Assembly (NCBI GenBank): GCA_002373555.1
Contig: DFKM01000211.1
Location: 1 to 11,451 of the forward strand
Reading direction: 5' to 3'
Length of the DNA stretch: 11,451 nt
Origin: Lachnospiraceae bacterium UBA3645
GTDB taxonomy: Bacteria; Bacillota; Clostridia; Lachnospirales; Lachnospiraceae
The notes under the pieces are model-generated. The model saw only the letters and a program-made list of their open reading frames with translations. It was not told the DNA's origin and did not search any database. This document shows positions 1-6,489 of this stretch, piece by piece; the first letter of the stretch is position 1, and the number at the start of each line of letters is the position of its first letter. Made by a program: the position numbers and the translations under genes.

Positions 1-2
1 CG

Positions 3-68
3 GAGATGATGTTCGATTCGGAAGAGCAGCTGAAGATCTTTCAGGCTTTTGCGGACGCGTGCCGGTAA
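3..68 (+). CDS. C-terminal end of an unidentified gene (partial)
   Basis: The window opens inside an open frame that reads EMMFDSEEQLKIFQAFADACR and stops with TAA at 66-68. It is followed 19 bases later by a strong terminator, as expected for a real gene end. The other two plus frames stop early or give less protein-like sequence. The 21 visible residues are helix-like and acidic, but too few to assign a family. The true gene extends left of the window. Confidence 0.55.
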   Translation, partial: EMMFDSEEQLKIFQAFADACR

Positions 69-87
69 ACGGCTGACGAAAAAGAAA

Positions 88-125
88 GAAGAGCAGAAGT
101 GCATGTCACTTCTGCTCTTTTTTTT
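88..125. terminator. Bidirectional intrinsic terminator between converging genes
   Basis: A perfect 12-bp stem, AGAGCAGAAGTG (90-101) with CACTTCTGCTCT (107-118), closes a 5-base loop. It can extend outward with further A-T pairs. On the plus strand it runs into eight T's (118-125), and on the minus strand into a T-rich stretch (complement of 81-89). It therefore ends both the gene leaving the left edge and the minus-strand regulator. The regulator's TGA stop (complement of 106-108) lies in the loop/stem boundary. Confidence 0.93.
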
Positions 126-528
126 CGAATGCATCGATTAGAATCGAAAGGCCCCTGTCGATCATGGCCTGCTGATCCGACGGCATTTCCCGGATCTTCC
201 GGTTGGTATCGGAATACGCGTTCTCCGATGTCACACCCAGCAGTATGTAGTCCGCGGACGCATGCAGCGAGTCGCAGATCTTGATGATGGTCGGGACCGA
301 AGCGCCTACCATCCCTCTCTCCAGATCGGAGATATACTGCTTGGAGGAAACGGAAATATTCTCCGCCAGCTGTTCCTGTGTGACATGTGCTGTTTCGCGG
401 GCTTTTTTGATGCGCTTCCCGATCTCCAGATAGAGAGGATTCGGCTGTTTCGGCGCCTTCTTCCCCGTACTCTCTGACGGCCGGTCCGTAAGATCCCGGT
501 CGATTTCCCTTCTGATGTCTTTATCCAT
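106..528 (-). CDS. XRE-family helix-turn-helix transcriptional regulator
   Basis: This is a DNA-binding protein of 140 residues. A Cro/CI-type helix-turn-helix domain spans about residues 34-98 (EIGKRIKKARETAHVTQEQLAE, then a recognition helix around SVSSKQYISDLERG, then the PTIIKICDSLHASADYILLG tail typical of the family). A charged N-terminal segment of about 30 residues comes before it, and a short helical C-terminus, perhaps for dimerisation, follows. The frame is open to an ATG at 651, but no ribosome site precedes that codon. The ATG at 528 has AGGGG five bases upstream and gives a normal-length regulator, so it was chosen. The gene is divergent from the surface-structure operon and separated from it by 267 bp containing a palindrome. 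Control of that operon is inferred. No sensor or ligand domain is visible. Confidence 0.9.
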   Translation of the reverse strand: MDKDIRREIDRDLTDRPSESTGKKAPKQPNPLYLEIGKRIKKARETAHVTQEQLAENISVSSKQYISDLERGMVGASVPTIIKICDSLHASADYILLGVTSENAYSDTNRKIREMPSDQQAMIDRGLSILIDAFEKKEQK

Positions 529-700
529 ATAAACCCCTGCTTTCTGATAATTCAAACGTCTGAATGAGATATCCTGTAAGAGTCTGCCTATTATTTCTGC
601 CCGGGCAGCTTTTTCTTTTTGGAAAAACTTTAAAAATCCTTTCACTATCATACAATAATTAAATTTTATTTAAATCTTGCAAGAAAATAAATCGCGTGGT

Positions 701-731
701 AGTATTACAAATGGTAATAGTGAGACTATTA
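701..731. promoter_or_regulatory. Palindromic operator candidate for the XRE regulator
   Basis: TAATAGT (715-721), a GAG spacer, and ACTATTA (725-731) form a perfect 7+7 palindrome. A third near-identical half-site, AGTATTA, lies at 701-707, and ATTAC/GTAAT (704-708/714-718) forms a second overlapping dyad. Short A/T-rich dyads with a small spacer are typical XRE operators. The site covers the spacer and -10 of the predicted operon promoter and lies between the divergent regulator and the operon. Binding itself is inference. Confidence 0.5.
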
Positions 732-732
732 T
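704..732 (+). promoter_or_regulatory. Predicted sigma-A promoter of the pilus operon
   Basis: ATTACA (704-709, 4/6 to the -35 consensus) and TATTAT (727-732, 5/6 to the -10 consensus) are separated by 17 bp. The implied start near 739 gives a leader of about 57 bases before the first gene. A weaker alternative is TTGCAA (677-682) with TAGTAT (700-705), also with 17-bp spacing. The operator-like palindrome overlaps the preferred -10 box, which suggests repression. Confidence 0.45.
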
Positions 733-795
733 AAACGAATGAGCGAGTTCATGCAGCACATGTACTGAACTGATTTTGCAAAGAGGAGTGGAGAG

Positions 796-2328
796 GTGCA
801 GCCGATGAATATGATGAAGAAGGTCTTTCGCGCCGTAAAAGGGAAGGGGCTGTGCTTTGCAGCAGTGACAGCAGCGGTCGTTCTGGCTGCAGCATTCTCC
901 CTGACGGTTCCTGCGGCGCCTCCGGAGACGGAAGCTTACTGCGGATACAGGGAACATACCCATACCGAAGACTGCTGCGGAGAGTCCGGAGAACTGATCT
1001 GTCAGGAAGAGGAACATGTTCATACGGAAGAATGCTTCACCGAACCGGCTGCGGAATCGGAGACGGCGGAAGACGCAGCCCGTCCGGATCCGGAGACAGT
1101 GACGGAAACGGCACAGAATGCTTCCATGCCGGCGTTTACGGAAGAGGAACCATCCGCTGAATCTGCAGATACAGACGGACCGAACGAAGAGAAGGAGCCT
1201 GCGGCGGCCGATTCACTGGAGGAAGGCACGGAGGAGGAGCCTGTGGCAGAGTTCGCCGCGGAAGAGGAGATCACCTACGGAGAGACATCTGCCCGGGAAC
1301 CCGTTGCCGAAATACCGGGTACCGAAGAACCCGTCGAAGTCAGCGCCGAAGAAACTGCCGGAGAGACGAACACGGAGATGCCCGGGGGAAAAGAAACGTC
1401 AGCAGAGGAAACAGAAGAGATACTGCCGGCTCCGGATCCTGAAATCTTTCTTTCGGCTGTCATGCCGTTATTTGCGGTCCCGATCAGTCAGGATGAGAAT
1501 TACATCGAGGTCCGGAAAACGTTTGCCGGGGAGGGAATCAGTCCGGATATGATCCCTGGAAATTACAGGATCCGGGTGACCGGCGGAAACAGTTACACGC
1601 TGGATCTGCATACGCCCGGTGTACAGATGAGCGATGACGGTCTGACATATGTCTGGCGGATCAACGGTGTCGGCGCCGGGACCTACACGGTCTCCGAATC
1701 AAACTATGAGATCGAGGATTATCAGGTGATGTCGGAGGGGACCGGAACCGTTGCAGTGAAAGCTGCGGAGATGGATTTCGGAGAACCGGATATCGAAACG
1801 ACCTGCAGCCATCCGGACTGGCCGGTCCACGGAGGGCAGTTCTTTGCCGGATCGCTGACCGGCAGTCTCGGAAAAGGCACGGTGATCCTGACCGAGTACA
1901 GCCTTTCCGCTTCCGAGCGGGAGGCTGTAACGGAACAGCTTCTGCCGATGCTCCGAAATGCTGATGCAGGCGTATGGAAGGAGCCGGTCTACTTTTTCAG
2001 TATTGAGCAGCAGAGCACTTCGTTTACCATCGCCGGCAAGACCATTCGCTACAGCTATGAGAACAGGGAAGCGGTCTTTGAAGATACGTCGATGTGGCAG
2101 CATGTTGCTTCGGTGACAGGGAATCTTTCCGATCCGCAGAATGCGGATATTTCCATCACCAATACCTATAACATGGGCATGGAACTTCCGCGTACCGGCG
2201 GCATCGGCACATTTCGTTATACCTTGCGCGGCATGGCCCTGCTTGCGGCAGCTGCTGTCATCTGCAGCTTCAGGTGGAACCGCATAAGAAGGAAGGGCAC
2301 GCTGACATCAACGGACCCCGGCCATTAA
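796..2328 (+). CDS. LPXTG-anchored surface protein with Cys/His module (pilus tip or base candidate)
   Basis: A secreted, wall-anchored protein of 510 residues. In order: a long signal peptide (about 1-40); two copies of C-x4-H-x-H-x3-C at 49-60 and 69-80, plausibly metal-binding and recurrent in Firmicute surface proteins; a Glu/Thr/Ala/Pro-rich acidic stalk (about 82-215); a beta-sandwich resembling isopeptide/CnaB-type repeats (about 236-310, with GTYTVSE near the end of the repeat); a second C-terminal domain ending in SITNTY; and a sorting signal, LPRTG (464-468), hydrophobic helix and RIRRK tail. GTG 796 has AGAGGAG seven bases upstream; ATG 805 has GGAGAGG eight bases upstream and is equally possible. 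It is first in the operon, ahead of the major pilin. Being a minor tip or base pilin is inferred from position and architecture. Confidence 0.85.
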   Translation: MQPMNMMKKVFRAVKGKGLCFAAVTAAVVLAAAFSLTVPAAPPETEAYCGYREHTHTEDCCGESGELICQEEEHVHTEECFTEPAAESETAEDAARPDPETVTETAQNASMPAFTEEEPSAESADTDGPNEEKEPAAADSLEEGTEEEPVAEFAAEEEITYGETSAREPVAEIPGTEEPVEVSAEETAGETNTEMPGGKETSAEETEEILPAPDPEIFLSAVMPLFAVPISQDENYIEVRKTFAGEGISPDMIPGNYRIRVTGGNSYTLDLHTPGVQMSDDGLTYVWRINGVGAGTYTVSESNYEIEDYQVMSEGTGTVAVKAAEMDFGEPDIETTCSHPDWPVHGGQFFAGSLTGSLGKGTVILTEYSLSASEREAVTEQLLPMLRNADAGVWKEPVYFFSIEQQSTSFTIAGKTIRYSYENREAVFEDTSMWQHVASVTGNLSDPQNADISITNTYNMGMELPRTGGIGTFRYTLRGMALLAAAAVICSFRWNRIRRKGTLTSTDPGH

Positions 2329-2329
2329 C

Positions 2330-2397
2330 ATCCGCCGGGAGCTGAAACCGCACCGGAAAGAAACACGATCATCTTCCGGCGGATCCTGTCTGCCGGA
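2330..2397 (+). promoter_or_regulatory. Mutually exclusive hairpins between first surface gene and major pilin
   Basis: The 98-bp gap holds three possible stems that compete for the same bases: ATCCGCCGG (2330-2338) with CCGGCGGAT (2376-2384); CCGGAA (2353-2358) with TTCCGG (2374-2379); and TCCGGC (2375-2380) with GCCGGA (2392-2397). None has a T-tract, so this is not a simple terminator. It may be an RNA processing or stability element that sets the ratio of the two pilins. The role is inferred. Confidence 0.4.
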
Positions 2398-2426
2398 GCA
2401 GCAAAAACCAGGAGGGGACAAAAGAA

Positions 2427-3977
2427 ATGAAGATGATAAGAAAGATATTCGCGCTGCTGACTGCTGTGACTATGGTATTCGGGATGAGCGCCGCTGCATT
2501 TGCTGCCGTTGAAACGGACGCCGGAAAAGGCGGAGCGGCATCAATCACGATCAGTCTGCCGGCGGACAATGCAGGAACGGACGAACTGATCACCTATTCA
2601 GTATTCAAAGTATTCGGTGCATCAACGAACGGGACGGCCATTTCCTATAAGATCGATCCGGCAAACGGAGCGCTTGACAGTGCAATGAAAGCGGCAGGAT
2701 TCTTCCTGGATGACGGCGGAAATGTTCATTTCGGCACCTTTACGGAGGATGCGGCGGGAACCTATATGGTCGGCGGGAAGAAAGGCACTATCACTGCTTA
2801 TGATACGCTCGGGAAGACAGCCATGGATGCGGTTGCTGCCTATGCCGCTGATAAGATCGGCGATTTCGGTGCACGGCCGTCGGAAATGACTTTGAAGATC
2901 ACGGGCCTGGAGTACGGTTACTATTTCATTACCACGACCACCGGTACGGTCGTCACGGTGGACAGCACGAAGCCGGACGCCGAGGTGGAGGACAAAAACG
3001 CGATCCCCGGAGCGCCGGATAAGAAGATTACCGGCGTGACGTACGGCAGCTTCGATGCGGCCGGGCAGAACGCCCTCGCCCAGGTGGGAACGGATGTGAC
3101 GTTCAGTGCGCAGATCACAAAGGTCAGAGGCGCTGTGAATTACGTGTTCCACGATACGATGTCCGCCGGGCTGCTCTATAACGGCGATGTCAGAGTCTTT
3201 GTAAACGATGCGGAGATCCCCGCCGGGGAGACAGTGAATACGGAAGCAGATGACGAGACCTTTGCGAAAGGCGCTGCCGGTACGGACACGATTACGCTTT
3301 TCTTTGATAATGATTGGCTCGCTGCGCTTGCGGATGATACGGTCATCACGATTACTTACTCTGCAGCCGTAACATCGGAGGCGCTCAGCATCAATGCTGC
3401 GGAAAATACGGCTTCGCTGGACTATGGCGACGGTCATACGACGGACACGGATACGGTCAAAGTGTTCAACGCGAAGTTCACCGTGACCAAACAGGACGGT
3501 CAGGGAGCACCGCTTGCAGGCGCAGGATTTGTAGTCAGGAATACGGACGGAAAATATTACCGGTTCGATCCTGCGGCAGCCGCCGCGGAAGATGATCCGG
3601 AAACGGAAGAAGACGAATCTGCCGCAGCAACGGACGTCGCGGTTCGCTGGGTAGCCAGTATAAACGATGCAACGGAATATATCTCAGATGAAGCCGGTGC
3701 TGTGCAGCCGTTTACTGGTCTGGCGGACGGAACTTATACACTGGTCGAAAAGACTGTCCCGGACGGCTATAACAGGGCTGCGGAAGCATCCTTTACGATC
3801 AGGGAAGGCGACTATACGGCTGCCAATACCGAACAGGCCTGCATCGTCGTCAATGAATCCGGCACCGAACTTCCTTCGACCGGCGGGATCGGGACCACAG
3901 TATTTTACATCCTGGGCGCGGTTCTTGTGATCACCGCAGGAGCAGTCCTGGTGACGCGGCGAAGGATCCGGGGCTAG
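2427..3977 (+). CDS. Major pilin subunit, isopeptide-forming, LPSTG sorting signal
   Basis: The backbone subunit of a sortase-assembled pilus, 516 residues. It has a signal peptide (about 1-27, AxA-type end AFA), an N-terminal pilin domain (about 38-185) and a linker EVEDKNAIPGAPDKK (186-200) typical of FimA-type pilins. An isopeptide-type domain follows (about 199-347, with YVFHDTMSAGLLY and a Lys at 199/200). A CnaB/SpaA-like domain covers about 348-478, with candidate bond residues K355 and N476 and catalytic E441 in YTLVEK. An acidic Ala/Glu-rich insertion lies at about 382-402. It ends with LPSTG (482-486), a transmembrane helix and RRRIRG. No classic YPKN pilin motif is seen; K182 or K190 are candidate cross-linking lysines. 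AGGAGGGG lies nine to eleven bases before the ATG. The sortase gene follows directly. Confidence 0.93.
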   Translation: MKMIRKIFALLTAVTMVFGMSAAAFAAVETDAGKGGAASITISLPADNAGTDELITYSVFKVFGASTNGTAISYKIDPANGALDSAMKAAGFFLDDGGNVHFGTFTEDAAGTYMVGGKKGTITAYDTLGKTAMDAVAAYAADKIGDFGARPSEMTLKITGLEYGYYFITTTTGTVVTVDSTKPDAEVEDKNAIPGAPDKKITGVTYGSFDAAGQNALAQVGTDVTFSAQITKVRGAVNYVFHDTMSAGLLYNGDVRVFVNDAEIPAGETVNTEADDETFAKGAAGTDTITLFFDNDWLAALADDTVITITYSAAVTSEALSINAAENTASLDYGDGHTTDTDTVKVFNAKFTVTKQDGQGAPLAGAGFVVRNTDGKYYRFDPAAAAAEDDPETEEDESAAATDVAVRWVASINDATEYISDEAGAVQPFTGLADGTYTLVEKTVPDGYNRAAEASFTIREGDYTAANTEQACIVVNESGTELPSTGGIGTTVFYILGAVLVITAGAVLVTRRRIRG

Positions 3978-4018
3978 CTATCTGATTTGAGCCGAAGCCG
4001 GTATCTGCCCCCCGTGTC

Positions 4019-4984
4019 ATGAAAAAACATATAATCAATTTATTGCTGGTCATCCTGTTTGCCGCCGGCCTGTCCCTGATCCTCTACCCGTCTCTTTCGG
4101 ACCGCTGGAATGCCTTCCACCAGTCCAGGGTCATTGCATCCTATAACGACCGGGTGTCGGAACTGGATGAGGAACAGTGCAGTGTGATCCTGCAGAAAGC
4201 GCGTGATTACAACAGCCGGATCGCGAAGGCGGGAATCCGCTTCCGGCTCACAAAAGAGGAAAAAGCGGAATACGAAGCAATGCTCGGCACCGACAGCAAT
4301 ATCATGGGATACATCGGGATCCCCCGGATCGGTGTGTATCTGCCGGTTTATCACGGGACTTCGGAAACCGCGCTGCAGACCGGCGCCGGGCATCTGCGGG
4401 GCACCAGTCTGCCCGCCGGTGCGAAGAGCTGGACGGAGCGGAAGGACGGGAGCAAGGGGGCAGTCACCGATCCGGAGGACGGCAGCCATTGTGTACTGTC
4501 CGGCCACAGAGGCCTGCCCGGCGCGAGGCTGTTTACGGATCTGGACCGGCTGGTGTCCGGAGATACTTTTACGCTGACGGTGATGAATGAAACGCTGACG
4601 TATGAAGTGGATCAGATCCGGACAGTAAAGCCGGAGGATATGAACAGCCTGGAACTGGTCCGGGGGGAGGACCTCTGCACGCTGGTCACCTGCACGCCGT
4701 ACGGCATCAATACGCACAGGCTGCTGGTGCGCGGGCATCGCATTCCGAGACCGGCAGACAGTGAGCCGGTGTCCGCGGATCCTTCCCGTGAAATATTCTG
4801 TTTTGTTCTGCCTTTGATTGCCGCAGCGGTCATCTTCAGCCTGTTGGTCCTGATGACGCTATTGCTGCGCGGGAGGATGAAAAATGATTCGAAGAAAAAC
4901 GATGGTTCTGCCGGCCGTTCTGCTGACAGCGGCACTGCTTCTCGCCGGCGCAGGACAGGCAGCGGCGGAAGCGCCGGACCCTGA
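4019..4984 (+). CDS. Class C (pilin) sortase
   Basis: A membrane transpeptidase that should cut LPXTG pilins between T and G and join them to a lysine of the next subunit. It has 321 residues with an N-terminal membrane anchor (about 6-26), the sortase beta-barrel, and a C-terminal membrane segment (about 258-283), the last a hallmark of class C. The catalytic triad is visible: H163 in SGHRG, C225 in TLVTCTPYG and R234 in NTHRLLVRG. Oddities: about 18 extra residues (WTERKDGSKGAVTDPEDG) just before the His strand; no clear DP-aromatic lid motif; no recognisable ribosome site before ATG 4019; and a 35-residue basic Ser/Gly tail that overlaps the next gene by 101 bases. It follows the pilin gene by 41 bp, and its likely substrates are the two upstream LPXTG proteins. 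Confidence 0.95.
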   Translation: MKKHIINLLLVILFAAGLSLILYPSLSDRWNAFHQSRVIASYNDRVSELDEEQCSVILQKARDYNSRIAKAGIRFRLTKEEKAEYEAMLGTDSNIMGYIGIPRIGVYLPVYHGTSETALQTGAGHLRGTSLPAGAKSWTERKDGSKGAVTDPEDGSHCVLSGHRGLPGARLFTDLDRLVSGDTFTLTVMNETLTYEVDQIRTVKPEDMNSLELVRGEDLCTLVTCTPYGINTHRLLVRGHRIPRPADSEPVSADPSREIFCFVLPLIAAAVIFSLLVLMTLLLRGRMKNDSKKNDGSAGRSADSGTASRRRRTGSGGSAGP

Positions 4985-5972
4985 CCGCCCGGTCTCGCTG
5001 ACTGTCTGTCCCGGCCCGGACACCATGACTGCGCTGTCTGAAGCGGCGGAAAATGGTGCTGTGACCGTAGATGTCTACAGGACAGCGGATCTGAAGCCGG
5101 ACGGTGCCGGGGGCATCACATTTGTACCTGCAGACGGGGTGACATTCAGCAGAGCACTGGATTCCCATGAAGTCCTGGAAAAACTGGACCTGTCCGCCTG
5201 GATGCAGCTGGCACAGGATGCGGCAGAGAGCATTCTGATACCGGAACAGCCGCCCGTGGATCCGGAACAGGATCTGACATCGCTGGACAGCGGGCTTTAT
5301 CTGCTCGTTGCGCACGGTACGGATCTTTCCGGAAAACAGTATGTATCGAGGGATGGGAGCAATGCTCTGATCACGACCGCGGAAGCGGATGGGAATACCT
5401 ATGCCTGGTATCCTGAACTGATCGTCCTGCCCTCGACGGTTCCGGAAACGGGTGCAGAGGGGATCCGTGTCCCGGTCTCCACGGCAGGGGACTGGCAGTA
5501 CAGTATCACAGCTGTGCTGAAGCCTTCCGTATCCGCGCGATTCGGCGATCTTTGCATCACAAAGATCCTGCCGGTTTATGAAACAACGACGCCGGCAACC
5601 TTCGTTTTCCGGGTACAGGCTGTCATGGGCGGTGAAGAGGAAGAACAGATCGTCTACGATGATGTCTGTTCGCTGACGTTCGACTCCGCCGGACGGAAGA
5701 CATACCGGATCGCAGGCCGGATCCCGGTCGGCGCTTCGGTAACGGTGACGGAGATCTATGCCGGTGCGGGGTACAGCTTAAAGGCTGCTGCCGGCAGTTC
5801 GCAGACACTGACGATCGCTCCGCCGGAACTGGAGACCGCAGAGGCGGTATTTGAAAATGCATATGATGCGGAACATGTGAACGGGTACGGTATTCTGAAT
5901 CAGTTCCGGTACAGCGATGGCGGCTGGACACTGGAGAACAGCCGGGAAGGAGAGGCGCATGAGCAGAAATAG
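4884..5972 (+). CDS. Secreted pilin-like protein lacking an LPXTG anchor
   Basis: A 362-residue exported protein. The signal peptide covers about 1-29 (MIRRK start, hydrophobic core, AAAEA end). A pilin N-terminal-like domain spans about 36-215, ending in the SGLYLLV, YPELIVLPS and DWQYSITAVLKPS segments seen in clostridial pilins. An Ig-like domain spans about 220-328 with K227 (LCITKIL), E290 (VTVTEIY) and N325 (VFENAY) placed as in isopeptide-forming CnaB-type domains. There is no C-terminal sorting signal or membrane helix; the C-terminus is polar. GGGAGG seven bases before ATG 4884 supports that start even though it lies 101 bases inside the sortase gene. The stop overlaps the next gene by 14 bases. 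It could be an ancillary subunit or a diffusible partner; the exact role is unknown. Confidence 0.8.
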   Translation: MIRRKTMVLPAVLLTAALLLAGAGQAAAEAPDPDRPVSLTVCPGPDTMTALSEAAENGAVTVDVYRTADLKPDGAGGITFVPADGVTFSRALDSHEVLEKLDLSAWMQLAQDAAESILIPEQPPVDPEQDLTSLDSGLYLLVAHGTDLSGKQYVSRDGSNALITTAEADGNTYAWYPELIVLPSTVPETGAEGIRVPVSTAGDWQYSITAVLKPSVSARFGDLCITKILPVYETTTPATFVFRVQAVMGGEEEEQIVYDDVCSLTFDSAGRKTYRIAGRIPVGASVTVTEIYAGAGYSLKAAAGSSQTLTIAPPELETAEAVFENAYDAEHVNGYGILNQFRYSDGGWTLENSREGEAHEQK

Positions 5973-6477
5973 CTTTATACTTGCCGCATTTGCAGCGCTG
6001 CTGGTGCTCGGAACGTCGATCCGTCCCGCGATGGCTTATTTTTCCTGCTATACAGAGGCCGCCGGCGCTAAGGAGATCCTGCTGTCGGATGACACCGAGA
6101 TCGACGAGCCGGTCGTAGAAGACTGGATCAAGCATCTGGTGGTCACGAATACGGGCGACAGCGCGGTATTCGTGCGGGCGAAGGCTTTTGCCGCGGACAG
6201 ATACAGCCTTTCCTGCGGCGGACGGAACTGGACAGAGACGCAGGAGGACGGCTATTGCTACTTCCGGCTGCCTGTGGAAGCCGGCGCGAAAACGGACGAA
6301 CTGCTTGTGAAGATCAGCGGCATTCCGGAAGACGAATTGCTCCGCGACGGTGACGGATTTAATATTGCGGTCATTTATGAAGCCGTTCCTGTCCGCTATA
6401 ACGAGGACGGGTCCCTGAAGGCGTTCAATGATCCTGCGGAGGTCTGGAATCAGGAGCTGATCGTCGTTTCTGAATAA
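5959..6477 (+). CDS. Small TasA/camelysin-like exported protein
   Basis: A 172-residue protein with an N-terminal signal/anchor (about 1-26) ending in MAYFSCYTE. This resembles the AYFTD-type junction of SipW-dependent signal peptides in TasA/camelysin proteins. The mature part has the family-like block HLVVTNTGDSAVFVRAKAF (59-77), a central WTETQEDGYCYFRLPVEAG segment and a late FNIAVIYEAVPVRYNEDGS strand, like small TasA-like proteins of clostridia. The start was placed at ATG 5959, with AAGGAG just upstream, rather than at an earlier in-frame codon at 5917 that would add a non-signal extension. It is translationally coupled to the gene before and lies 12 bp before the larger relative. A role as fibre component or assembly partner is inferred. 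The family call rests on motif likeness only. Confidence 0.72.
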   Translation: MSRNSFILAAFAALLVLGTSIRPAMAYFSCYTEAAGAKEILLSDDTEIDEPVVEDWIKHLVVTNTGDSAVFVRAKAFAADRYSLSCGGRNWTETQEDGYCYFRLPVEAGAKTDELLVKISGIPEDELLRDGDGFNIAVIYEAVPVRYNEDGSLKAFNDPAEVWNQELIVVSE

Positions 6478-6489
6478 AGGAGGAGACGG

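Noticed and set aside
529..651. N-terminal extension of the XRE regulator to ATG 651
   Set aside because: There is no ribosome site before 651, the extension lies outside the known domain, and AGGGG precedes the internal ATG at 528.
2622..3437. Minus-strand frame of 271 codons inside the major pilin gene
   Set aside because: The pilin reading is unambiguous, and the antisense product is Arg/Ile-rich without domains or a ribosome site.
5430..5475. VPETG in the fourth operon protein as a sorting signal
   Set aside because: It lies at residues 186-190 in mid-protein with no hydrophobic helix or basic tail after it.
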